Shown: positions 1 to 7,529 of the stretch, piece after piece
Position numbering within the stretch: position 1 is the stretch's first letter
Layout of the letters: each line of letters starts with the position of its first letter
Assembly (NCBI GenBank): GCA_030693295.1
Contig: JAUYAT010000042.1
Location: forward strand, 1-34,353
Source of the DNA: a bacterium
Lineage (GTDB): Bacteria; Patescibacteriota; Patescibacteriia; Patescibacteriales; VMTK01
DNA length: 34,353 nucleotides
Reading direction: 5' to 3'
The notes under the pieces: generated by a model
Told to the model about the DNA's origin: nothing
Seen by the model: the letters and a program-made list of their open reading frames with translations, nothing else
Databases searched by the model: none
Translations under genes and position numbers: made by a program

Positions 1-32
1 TCCATATATTGTTTTTTTGCTTCTGTGTTCAT
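1..32 (-). CDS. N-terminus of a probable integrase/transposase, running off the left edge (MNTEAKKQYM...)
   Basis: Reverse-strand ATG at 32..30 followed by AAC ACA GAA GCA AAA AAA CAA TAT ATG. The N-terminus resembles DDE/integrase-core transposases; only 10 codons are visible. Repeated sequence just upstream (77..132) fits an IS end. Confidence 0.35.
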   Translation of the reverse strand, partial: MNTEAKKQYM

Positions 33-76
33 GGTTTTATTGGGTTAATAAATTAATCCAATATTTTACCATAAAT

Positions 77-132
77 TTCGGTGTCATTTTAGATGATGTA
101 TCAAGGAGGCCTTCGGTGTCATTTTAGATGAT
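77..132. repeat. Two direct copies of TTCGGTGTCATTTTAGATGAT (77..97 and 112..132)
   Basis: Exact 21-bp direct repeat at 35-bp spacing, upstream of the reverse-strand transposase-like start. Confidence 0.85.
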
Positions 133-165
133 TTGATGCGGGTATTTGTTCCTTGATATCAAATA

Positions 166-174
166 TGTTATAAT
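166..174 (+). promoter_or_regulatory. Extended -10 promoter element TGTTATAAT
   Basis: TGnTATAAT consensus upstream of the CDS at 241; same element recurs at 2263, 16001 and 21233. Confidence 0.6.
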
Positions 175-240
175 AAAAACATAGTTAATTCATAATATTT
201 ACGCGCAAATGATTAATAATGTGCGTATAAAGAAAAAAGT

Positions 241-894
241 ATGAAAAAAATCACAACAATTATCTTGGTTATTGCGCTTTTAGCTGTAGTTGGCGCATTA
301 TTCTTTTTAATATTCAATAAGCAAAAAACAAATGATGATAATTTTATTGCCAATATTGATCTATCAAAAATCAGGCCGGAAATAAAAATTTATATTGATG
401 AATTATGTGACAGTGAAATTACAACCATTGAACATACAACTGACAGTATAGAACAGGAGAATAAAAAATCGCCGGAATACCCAAAAGTATTTGATGCAGG
501 AAGATACAAAGTTGTTTTTGACAGCAGCAATGACAAAAAAGTAATGATTTTTCAAACCGAAGAAAAAGTCGGTCATATAACACCGGTTATTCCTGGGAAA
601 ACTGACATTGGCGGTTATGTTGAAATACAAAGAAATCCAGAAAAAGATAATGCCGAAGGAGTAACGCATACCACAAAAAGCATAGAAAATCAAAATTCGC
701 TCAATAATTACACTGATTTAAAGCTTAATGATTTTGAATTAGATTATTTAATTAGAATGTTATATAAAAAATTTGAGAAACCAATGACAGACGCTCAAGC
801 CAAAGATCTGAATAGCGTCAAAGATTATGCGTTAGCTATAAAATTTAGCGGCGAAGATGGGATAAAAGAATATCACAATAGTTTAATGAATTAA
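241..894 (+). CDS. Hypothetical protein with N-terminal membrane anchor/signal sequence
   Basis: 217-aa ORF, MKK + hydrophobic stretch at N-terminus, promoter-like element upstream. Confidence 0.7.
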   Translation: MKKITTIILVIALLAVVGALFFLIFNKQKTNDDNFIANIDLSKIRPEIKIYIDELCDSEITTIEHTTDSIEQENKKSPEYPKVFDAGRYKVVFDSSNDKKVMIFQTEEKVGHITPVIPGKTDIGGYVEIQRNPEKDNAEGVTHTTKSIENQNSLNNYTDLKLNDFELDYLIRMLYKKFEKPMTDAQAKDLNSVKDYALAIKFSGEDGIKEYHNSLMN

Positions 895-990
895 AAAAAT
901 AAATTTGTTCCGATTTCAATTTCATTCCAATAGATATAATTAATTTTATCCATTTAAACTTGCTTGTAAAGGCTGTTTCAGGTAAGTTTA

Positions 991-1680
991 ATGAAAAAAA
1001 TTATGCAAAAAAAATTATTTTTCGCGCTTATTTGTTGCGCGATGATTTTTTCGGCCATGCCGGCATTGGCGGTATCAAGCGGCCAGGTCTGCGGCATGGA
1101 CGGAAACAATTACGCGAGCGCCGCGGCGGCCGAAGCGGCCGGGGTGGATGTTTCCTATGAATTCGCCTGCACCAACCACGCGGCAGAAGATTGTACTTAT
1201 GAAAATAATTATAAATGCGCGATGGAGTCAGTAGAAAGAGGAATACAATTTTTTTCAAGAATAAGCGGAAGAATTATTTTGCGCGTAGAAAAGGATGGCC
1301 AGGCTTATTATGTTCCACCAGTTCCCTCTGGAAAAATGGGTAAATTTTTCTATCTCGGTAGACCAGATGATGCTTTTAACATAATGCGTGGGCAAGGCGT
1401 TGGTATCTCTAATAAAAATCTAGAAAAAATTCCTGTGGCTGATGACAATTGCCCAAGCTATGTGCCTAAATGTAACAAAATTGAAGCTCATGACATTAGT
1501 TATGCGAAAAAGCAAAACGGAAAGATCTTCTTACAAGTAGAAAATAATGGCGAAGCTTGGTATGTACATCCAGTAAACAGTAAAAGATATTATTTGGGTC
1601 GTCCAGAGGATGCGTTCAATATCATGAGAAATCTGGGACTTGGGGTGTCAGAAGCTGATGCCTATAGATGGTTGCAATAA
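991..1680 (+). CDS. Secreted protein: signal peptide, degenerate Kazal-like motif, two C-terminal repeats (GR/KI-L-VE..G-A-YV...YLGRP-DAFNIMR)
   Basis: Signal peptide MKKIMQKKLFFALICCAMIFSAMPALA; VCGMDGNNYASAAAAEAAGVDVSYEFAC; two internal repeats. Confidence 0.75.
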   Translation: MKKIMQKKLFFALICCAMIFSAMPALAVSSGQVCGMDGNNYASAAAAEAAGVDVSYEFACTNHAAEDCTYENNYKCAMESVERGIQFFSRISGRIILRVEKDGQAYYVPPVPSGKMGKFFYLGRPDDAFNIMRGQGVGISNKNLEKIPVADDNCPSYVPKCNKIEAHDISYAKKQNGKIFLQVENNGEAWYVHPVNSKRYYLGRPEDAFNIMRNLGLGVSEADAYRWLQ

Positions 1681-1977
1681 AATAAAAATTTTTAATTACA
1701 TCCGATAACTAATTATATCCCTGTCAAACCCCTTAGCTACTGATAAACATATTAAAGCTGACTCTCTAATGAGCCGGCTTTGTGGCGCGGATTCGTCTTG
1801 ACTGTTATTTCGCAAACGGCATTCCTATCAGCCGTCATTAATTTCTTGCGCGAATGTTGCGCGAAAGGAGCTTCGGGCTTCGGGCATTCTCGCCAGAGGC
1901 GGGCAGGCGCAATTTTCCTGAATTTGACTTATTTTTCTCAAGTTGGTGTTATATTAATATAAAATAAATTTAAAAAT

Positions 1978-2196
1978 ATGCGCAAAATAAATTTAAAAAA
2001 CGCGGTCTGGAAAGAAGGAAAATATTATGTGGCATGGAATTTAAACACCGCCATATCCAGTTTTGGCGATACCAAAAAAGAAGCCTTGGCTATGCTGCAA
2101 GAGGCATTAGAATTATATTTTGAAGATATTCCGCTTCCTAAAAAGGCTGAGGTAAAAAATCCGATTATCGCTTCGGTAAAGCTTGAATATGCCTAA
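1978..2196 (+). CDS. HicB-like antitoxin
   Basis: Short HicB-type fold sequence (GKYYVAWNLNTAISSFGDTKKEALAMLQEALELYFED); followed by overlapping HicA-like start. Confidence 0.65.
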   Translation: MRKINLKNAVWKEGKYYVAWNLNTAISSFGDTKKEALAMLQEALELYFEDIPLPKKAEVKNPIIASVKLEYA

Positions 2197-2281
2197 ACCC
2201 TACCCGCTCCGAATAATATTAAAAGTCCTTTCAGAAAAGGGTTTTGTTTTTATTTATCAATATGTTATAATAAAAATATAA
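2189..2281 (+). pseudogene. Truncated HicA-like fragment (MPKPYPLRIILKVLSEKGFVFIYQYVIIKI*)
   Basis: ATG overlaps the HicB stop; the first ~24 aa look like a HicA N-terminus, then it ends inside the next gene's promoter before the GSH-K/R active region. Confidence 0.45.
2263..2271 (+). promoter_or_regulatory. Extended -10 promoter element TGTTATAAT
   Basis: Same leader as at 166..240, upstream of CDS 2307. Confidence 0.6.
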
Positions 2282-2306
2282 TTTAACTCATAATAAAGAA
2301 AAAAGT

Positions 2307-3977
2307 ATGAAAAAAATTATTATTATTTCTTTGGCTTTGGCGATGATGTTTTCAACATTCGCCATGGCCCCGATTGTTTCAGCCGACAGCCAGGTCTGCG
2401 GCATGGACGGAAATAATTACGCGAGCGCCGAAGCGGCCGAGGCGGCCGGCGTGGACGTATCTTACGATTTCGCCTGCGCCAACCCCGCGAATGAATCAGG
2501 GTTATACGAAGCTACAAACGATGTAAATTTCGCCGGCATGCTGGTTGAAGTCGGTTCAACCGATATTCCGACGAATTTAATCGTCCGCGACAACAAGACG
2601 CAGGCTGACTACACCGTAAACGTAACCGCGAACACGGTGTTGGGCCAGAGAAAAGACCAGACAACCAGCTTGTCCGATTGGGTTCCGGGCGACCAGATCA
2701 GGGTTATCGGCAAGAAAAACGAAAATACCGGCAATGTTGAGCCATCAGTGTTAGTGAATTTGTCAATTAAAATCGCGGAAAACAGGGGAGCGAACGGCTG
2801 GATTACGAAAATTAACAAAGAGACAAAATCCATAACCTATCAATGGGCGAACAAAGAATATACTTTCAAATACGATGACGGCACCAAATTTGTCTCCGGC
2901 TTAAAAAATCCGGCGACAGTTGACGACTTGGCTATAAATGACAGAATCAGGGTAAGACTGTTGCTTAGAGCCGGCCAGGATCCTGTTGCCAAAATCGCGG
3001 TGGTTTTGCGCCGAGGAGCGGCTTTGTTCATGAAAATTCGCACCTTTACTCCGCGAGCCACATTAGTTGGAATGAGTAATGTTATCGCGCCAACAACAAT
3101 TCAGATTAAAATTGAAAAAACCCCGGGGCTCAAAGCCAATGACGTTAATAATTTAATCGGAACGGAAGGCGCGTTAGTAACGGTAAATGTAACGGAAAAT
3201 ACGCAAATAGTGCGCAAATATTTCGGAAAAACCGCCTTGGATGAATTGGCGGTAGGGGATGATTTAATGATTGTCGGCCGAGTTAACGACGACGGCACGG
3301 TTGACGCGAAATTAATCAAAGACAATACAATTTGGAAAACATCAACCCGAGGGCACGCCGGCATTGTAACCGAGGTGAATGCCGCGGGCGGTTATTTGAT
3401 GATGGATTGGACGGCTGTCAAGCAGTTAACACAAAAAAAATTAAAAGAAAAACTGAAAGAAGCTGATGAAACAGTAACGGCGCAAACAGCTAACCAAGCC
3501 AAGCTTAGGGAAAGCTTAAAAGAGAGGATAAAAATCGTAATTACTGAAAAAGTCGGCAAATTTACCAGAACCATAAAACAGAAAATAATTAAAATAGCAA
3601 GAATAACGCATAATCAAGTAAAAATCGGCGACCTGATAAAAAGGCAGCCGGCAAGATCGGTAAAAGTGGCGGTAACTGATAAGACTAAAATTGTAGTCGG
3701 CACCAACACCAACGCCGCGATTTCCGATATAAAAGTCAATGACAAAGTCCGCGTAAGGGGAACAAGAAACAAGAATTCCACAATTATTACCGCCGATACG
3801 ATTGTCGTTGTGAGTTCTCTGCCCGAAGTGGAAGAGCCGTTAACCGCTTCGCTTGACGATGTCAATGAAATAGTAAGCGAAATAACGACTGATGACGCCG
3901 GTAACGCGATAGCTGAAGACACAACGACTGATACCGAGGAGGAAATTATTGATGAATCAAGCGAGACTCAAGAATAA
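2307..3977 (+). CDS. Secreted protein with Kazal-like motif and DUF5666/OB-like beta-rich repeats
   Basis: Signal peptide, VCGMDGNNYASAEAAEAAGVDVSYDFAC, repeated '(V/A)GD.(I/L).VxGr' segments, acidic C-terminus. Confidence 0.7.
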   Translation: MKKIIIISLALAMMFSTFAMAPIVSADSQVCGMDGNNYASAEAAEAAGVDVSYDFACANPANESGLYEATNDVNFAGMLVEVGSTDIPTNLIVRDNKTQADYTVNVTANTVLGQRKDQTTSLSDWVPGDQIRVIGKKNENTGNVEPSVLVNLSIKIAENRGANGWITKINKETKSITYQWANKEYTFKYDDGTKFVSGLKNPATVDDLAINDRIRVRLLLRAGQDPVAKIAVVLRRGAALFMKIRTFTPRATLVGMSNVIAPTTIQIKIEKTPGLKANDVNNLIGTEGALVTVNVTENTQIVRKYFGKTALDELAVGDDLMIVGRVNDDGTVDAKLIKDNTIWKTSTRGHAGIVTEVNAAGGYLMMDWTAVKQLTQKKLKEKLKEADETVTAQTANQAKLRESLKERIKIVITEKVGKFTRTIKQKIIKIARITHNQVKIGDLIKRQPARSVKVAVTDKTKIVVGTNTNAAISDIKVNDKVRVRGTRNKNSTIITADTIVVVSSLPEVEEPLTASLDDVNEIVSEITTDDAGNAIAEDTTTDTEEEIIDESSETQE

Positions 3978-4001
3978 TAGTTATATTTAAAAGCGTAAAA
4001 T

Positions 4002-4034
4002 AAAAAGGCGGTTTTGAAATAAATCGCCTTTTTT
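4002..4034 (+). terminator. Rho-independent terminator
   Basis: AAAAAGGCGGTTT-tgaaat-AAATCGCCTTTTTT hairpin plus T tract after CDS 2307..3977. Confidence 0.8.
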
Positions 4035-4071
4035 ATTGCTTTTTATTATATTTTTTGTTAATATTAGCTTT

Positions 4072-5511
4072 ATGAAAACATATTATATAATAACAATCGG
4101 TTGTCAGATGAATAAATCCGATAGCGAGCGAATAGCCGGGCATTTGGAAAAACGCGGTTATAAAAAGTCGGCCGAAAGAGAAAAGGCCGGCTTGGTTATA
4201 TTGGTTACATGCGGCGTGCGCCAATCGGCCGAGGACAGGATTTACGGTTTAGTTCCAAAGATAAAAAAAGAAAATCCAAAGGTGAAAATTATTTTAACCG
4301 GATGCTTGGTGAACAGGGAAGATGTGAAACGAAGATTGAACGGATATGTGGATGCGTGGATGCCGATTAATAAAATTTTCAATTTTCAATTTTCAATTTT
4401 CAATCAATTTACGAATTTTCAATTTTCAAACAAAAAACAGAAAGATAAAATAAGTTGCGATAAGGATGATTATTTGTCAATTAAGCCGAAATACAGTTCT
4501 AAATTTTCCGCGTTTGTGCCGATTGGCAATGGCTGTAATAATTTTTGCTCTTATTGCGTCGTTCCGCGCGCCCGCGGCAGGGAGGTTTATAGGCCGGCGG
4601 AGGATATTTTAAAGGAGATTAAATGTTTGGTAAAAAAGGATTATAAAGAGATAATATTAATCGCGCAGAATGTGAACAGCTACAAATCTGAAATTACAAA
4701 TTACCCGCTTCGCCAAAGCGATAGCGAGGCGAGCAAATTACAAATTACAAATAAATCCAATCCGCCAGCTGGCGGACAAAATTCAAAACTTAAATTTATA
4801 AATTTTTCCGGATTACTTAAGTTAATTAATGACATTCCGGGAGATTTTTGGATTAGATTTTTTACCAGCCACCCCAAGGATATGAGCGATGAGCTGATTA
4901 AAGCGATTGCCGCGAGCGATAAAGCGTGCCGCCATATTCATCTGCCGGTTCAAGCAGGGGACGATGAAGTGCTGAAAAAAATGAATAGAAATTATACAGT
5001 AAGCCATTATAAAAGTTTAATAAAAAAAATCAGGCGCGGTTTGCCGGATGTTTCAATCACAACTGATGTAATTGTCGGTTTTCCCGGCGAAACTAAAGCG
5101 CAGTTTAACAATACCGTAAAATTGTTCAAAGAAGTGAAATTTGATATGGCGTATATTTCCCGATACAGCCCGCGCCCGGGAACCGCGGCTGAAAAATTAA
5201 AGGATAATGTTTCAAAAATTGAGAAGAAGAGAAGGGAAGAGGAATTAATGAAAATTTTAAGAAAAACCGCGCTGGAGAACAATAAAAAATATATCGGCAA
5301 AATTGTTGATGTTTTGGTTGAAGGGAGAAACAAAAGAGGGGAATGGTACGGGAAAACGGAAACCGCAAAAAATGTGAAACTGGGGATTAAGAATCCCCCC
5401 AATTCGGCGGGCAAGCAGGAATTAGGAATCAGGACTATTATCGGAGAGTTTGTTAAAGTTAAAATTAATAAAGTTCGGGGTTTTGGGCTGGAAGGAGAGA
5501 TTGTGAAATAA
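4072..5511 (+). CDS. miaB: tRNA-2-methylthio-N6-dimethylallyladenosine synthase (radical SAM MiaB)
   Basis: TIGCQMNKSDSER, GNGCNNFCSYCVVPRARGREVYR (CxxxCxxC), TDVIVGFPGE; start taken at MKTYY rather than the upstream ORF Met. Confidence 0.9.
   Translation: MKTYYIITIGCQMNKSDSERIAGHLEKRGYKKSAEREKAGLVILVTCGVRQSAEDRIYGLVPKIKKENPKVKIILTGCLVNREDVKRRLNGYVDAWMPINKIFNFQFSIFNQFTNFQFSNKKQKDKISCDKDDYLSIKPKYSSKFSAFVPIGNGCNNFCSYCVVPRARGREVYRPAEDILKEIKCLVKKDYKEIILIAQNVNSYKSEITNYPLRQSDSEASKLQITNKSNPPAGGQNSKLKFINFSGLLKLINDIPGDFWIRFFTSHPKDMSDELIKAIAASDKACRHIHLPVQAGDDEVLKKMNRNYTVSHYKSLIKKIRRGLPDVSITTDVIVGFPGETKAQFNNTVKLFKEVKFDMAYISRYSPRPGTAAEKLKDNVSKIEKKRREEELMKILRKTALENNKKYIGKIVDVLVEGRNKRGEWYGKTETAKNVKLGIKNPPNSAGKQELGIRTIIGEFVKVKINKVRGFGLEGEIVK
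4374..4427 (+). repeat. AATTTTC heptamer repeat inside miaB
   Basis: Four contiguous heptamers at 4374..4401 plus two at 4414..4427; encodes FNFQFSIFNQFTNFQFS. Confidence 0.85.
4704..4733 (+). repeat. Interspersed repeat CCCGCTTCGCCAAAGCGATAGCGAGGCGAG, in frame in miaB
   Basis: 27/30 identical to the reverse complement of 9187..9216 in gatB. Confidence 0.85.
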
Positions 5512-5514
5512 TTT

Positions 5515-5548
5515 GACATTTAGTGTCGGGTACCCGACACTAAATGTC
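5515..5548. repeat. Perfect 34-bp palindrome GACATTTAGTGTCGGGTACCCGACACTAAATGTC
   Basis: Read directly; sequence equals its own reverse complement; lies between convergent miaB and pgeF-like genes. Confidence 0.95.
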
Positions 5549-5570
5549 TGGTTATAAAAATACAATTAAT

Positions 5571-5601
5571 AAAAAAACCCCAAGCGGTAAGTTGCTCGGG
5601 G
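5571..5601 (-). terminator. Rho-independent terminator for the pgeF-like gene
   Basis: On the minus strand CCCCGAGCAACTTACCGCTTGGGG followed by TTTTTTT. Confidence 0.7.
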
Positions 5602-5617
5602 CGCGATGATTTTACGA

Positions 5618-6406
5618 TTAAGCGTTATACAAAATAACATACGGGCAGTTGCCCGTGGTACCGGCGATAAGAATATTATCATTTTTCAGTTTTGCCAACA
5701 CAAGATTTCGCTCCGGTTCGCCGCGGCGGTGGGAAAAGAGCAGGGGATCGTAATCCCAGACATAGCGGTAGCTTGAGTTTATATGCCTAAAATTGTGATA
5801 ATGGGAGCATATATTAATAATTCTAATATTTTCGCGGCACAATCCTTTGCGTAGCAGTTTTTGATTAATAATTTTTGCCAAGCTTAGATGGTACTTGCCT
5901 GGTTTCGCGCCTGCCCTAAAACAATCGGAATGTTTTTGAAATTTTTCAATGACGTCAGAATCAACCTCATAGCAGAGTGGACAGATCCCGCCGTAGATTA
6001 TAGCTTTAATGTCGCGCGAGGAAATCGGGCACCAAAACAAAATGTTTTTTACAGCTTTCTCTACTATGTTTTCAGCAATGGTTTTCCAACCGCAGTGAAT
6101 CAAACTTACAAATTCCGGCTGTTTTGGCTTGAAGTGGATTATACCGTCGCAGTTAGCGGTTTTTATTTTATCGCCTTCAAGAACCAGAGAAAGCATGATT
6201 TTCGGCGTATGGTTCGGCACCATTCTTACGCATTCGTCAGCTTGGAATATGCGCATTAGCTGGTCAATTTTTAAATCATGTTCGCTGTTTTCAATTCTAC
6301 AGTCGCCGAATTGCCGGGTGGTAAAACCGATTTGAATTACATTTTTTTCGCCTTGATAATTTGATATTATTAATCGTTGCTGGTTTGAAAGAACGCAATT
6401 ATTCAT
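5618..6406 (-). CDS. Multicopper polyphenol oxidase/laccase-domain family (YfiH/PgeF, LACC1-like)
   Basis: HCGWKTIAENIVEKAV, IYGGICPLCYEV and C-terminal NLVLAKLKNDN..IAG resemble the DUF152/YfiH family. Confidence 0.75.
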   Translation of the reverse strand: MNNCVLSNQQRLIISNYQGEKNVIQIGFTTRQFGDCRIENSEHDLKIDQLMRIFQADECVRMVPNHTPKIMLSLVLEGDKIKTANCDGIIHFKPKQPEFVSLIHCGWKTIAENIVEKAVKNILFWCPISSRDIKAIIYGGICPLCYEVDSDVIEKFQKHSDCFRAGAKPGKYHLSLAKIINQKLLRKGLCRENIRIINICSHYHNFRHINSSYRYVWDYDPLLFSHRRGEPERNLVLAKLKNDNILIAGTTGNCPYVILYNA

Positions 6407-6469
6407 TTAATCCCCCTTTGATTTTATTTATAAAGTTATCTTACTATAATAAGCGAATTTGTCAATTTT

Positions 6470-7471
6470 ATGAATACAACAAAAAACAAAAAAATTATAG
6501 TTATCTTAGGCCCGACTGCCAGTGGCAAGACCGGTCTGGGGGTTAAGCTTGCTTATAAATTCAATGGCGAGATTGTGTCCGCGGACTCAAGACAGGTTTA
6601 TAAAGGAATGGATGCGGGGACGGGCAAAGATTTGGATGAATACATGTTGAAAATCCCAAATCCCAAATCCCAAATCCCAAATAAATTCAAAATTCAAAAT
6701 TCAAAAATTAAAAAATATAAAATAATTAAAATTCTATATTATTTAATAGATATTGTAAGCCCGAAAACGGAGTTTAACGCGGCTAAATATCAGAAACTTG
6801 CTTATGAGGCGATTGACGATATTTTAAGCCGGGGAAAATTGCCGATTTTAGTCGGCGGCACCGGCTTGTATCTGCAGGCGGTTGTTGACGGCTATAATTT
6901 AAGCCGGGTAAAACCGGACAAAGTATTGCGGGCAAAACTGGAAAAGAAAAACGCGGACCGGCTTTTCGCGCTGTTAAAAAAGATAAATCATAAGTTTGCC
7001 GGCAAGTTGAATGAAAGCGACAGGAAAAACAAGAGAAGATTAATCAGATATCTTGAAATCGCCAGTTTACGCAGGGAGACGCCGGGAGACGCCAAAAAAA
7101 ATAATAAATATGGCGCGTTGTTAATAGGCGTAAGCCGTTCGCGCGAAATTTTGTATAAGAGAATTTATAAAAGATTGGTTGAGCGGCTGGAAAAAGAAGA
7201 TATGATAGGCGAGGTTGAACGGTTGCGCGAAGAAGGAGTGAGCTGGAAGCGGTTGGAAAGTTTTGGCTTGGAGTATAAATATATTTCTTTATATTTAAGA
7301 AAAAAGCTGACTTACGATGAAATGGTTGAAAAATTAAATACGGCTATCAGGCAGTTCGCGAAAAAACAAATAACTTGGTTTAAAAGATGGGAGCGGCAGG
7401 GCGAAAAGATTAATTGGGTAAAAAATAGGGCAGAGGCGGAGATGTTGATAAAAAAATTTATCGCGCCATAA
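6470..7471 (+). CDS. miaA: tRNA dimethylallyltransferase
   Basis: GPTASGKTGLGVKLA, SADSRQVYKGMDAGTGK, LPILVGGTGLYLQAV. Confidence 0.92.
   Translation: MNTTKNKKIIVILGPTASGKTGLGVKLAYKFNGEIVSADSRQVYKGMDAGTGKDLDEYMLKIPNPKSQIPNKFKIQNSKIKKYKIIKILYYLIDIVSPKTEFNAAKYQKLAYEAIDDILSRGKLPILVGGTGLYLQAVVDGYNLSRVKPDKVLRAKLEKKNADRLFALLKKINHKFAGKLNESDRKNKRRLIRYLEIASLRRETPGDAKKNNKYGALLIGVSRSREILYKRIYKRLVERLEKEDMIGEVERLREEGVSWKRLESFGLEYKYISLYLRKKLTYDEMVEKLNTAIRQFAKKQITWFKRWERQGEKINWVKNRAEAEMLIKKFIAP
6651..6706 (+). repeat. Heptamer repeats (AAATCCC)x4 followed by AAATTCA-type repeats inside miaA
   Basis: AAATCCC at 6651..6678, then aaataaattcaaaattcaaaattcaaaa; encodes KIPNPKSQIPNKFKIQNSK. Confidence 0.85.
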
Positions 7472-7485
7472 TTTATTTTGTCAAA

Positions 7486-7525
7486 TAAAAATACCGCTCC
7501 GGTAGCGACCGGAGCGGTATTTTTA
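7486..7525. terminator. Bidirectional rho-independent terminator
   Basis: AAAAATACCGCTCCGGT-agcg-ACCGGAGCGGTATTTTTA between convergent miaA and small CDS 7530..7685. Confidence 0.85.
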
Positions 7526-7529
7526 TTTC

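Noticed and set aside
1865-1912. GC-rich GCTTCGGGCTTCGGGCATTCTCGCCAGAGGCGGGCAGGCGC segment between CDS 991 and hicB as a gene or RNA
   Set aside because: Looks like degenerate repeat sequence (related to the GCC/GGC palindromes) but no clear second copy or structure could be established by eye.
2609-3922. Series of minus-strand ORFs (2609-2833, 2840-3061, 3101-3364, 3392-3574, 3614-3922) opposite CDS 2307..3977
   Set aside because: Antisense to a well-supported secreted protein gene; low-complexity S/L/T-rich translations, no independent start signals.
4374-4427. Possible CRISPR-like array of short repeats in miaB
   Set aside because: Heptamer simple repeats with no unique spacers; no cas genes anywhere in the window.
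5007-5519. 170-aa minus-strand ORF opposite the 3' end of miaB
   Set aside because: Antisense shadow of the MiaB radical-SAM/TRAM coding region.
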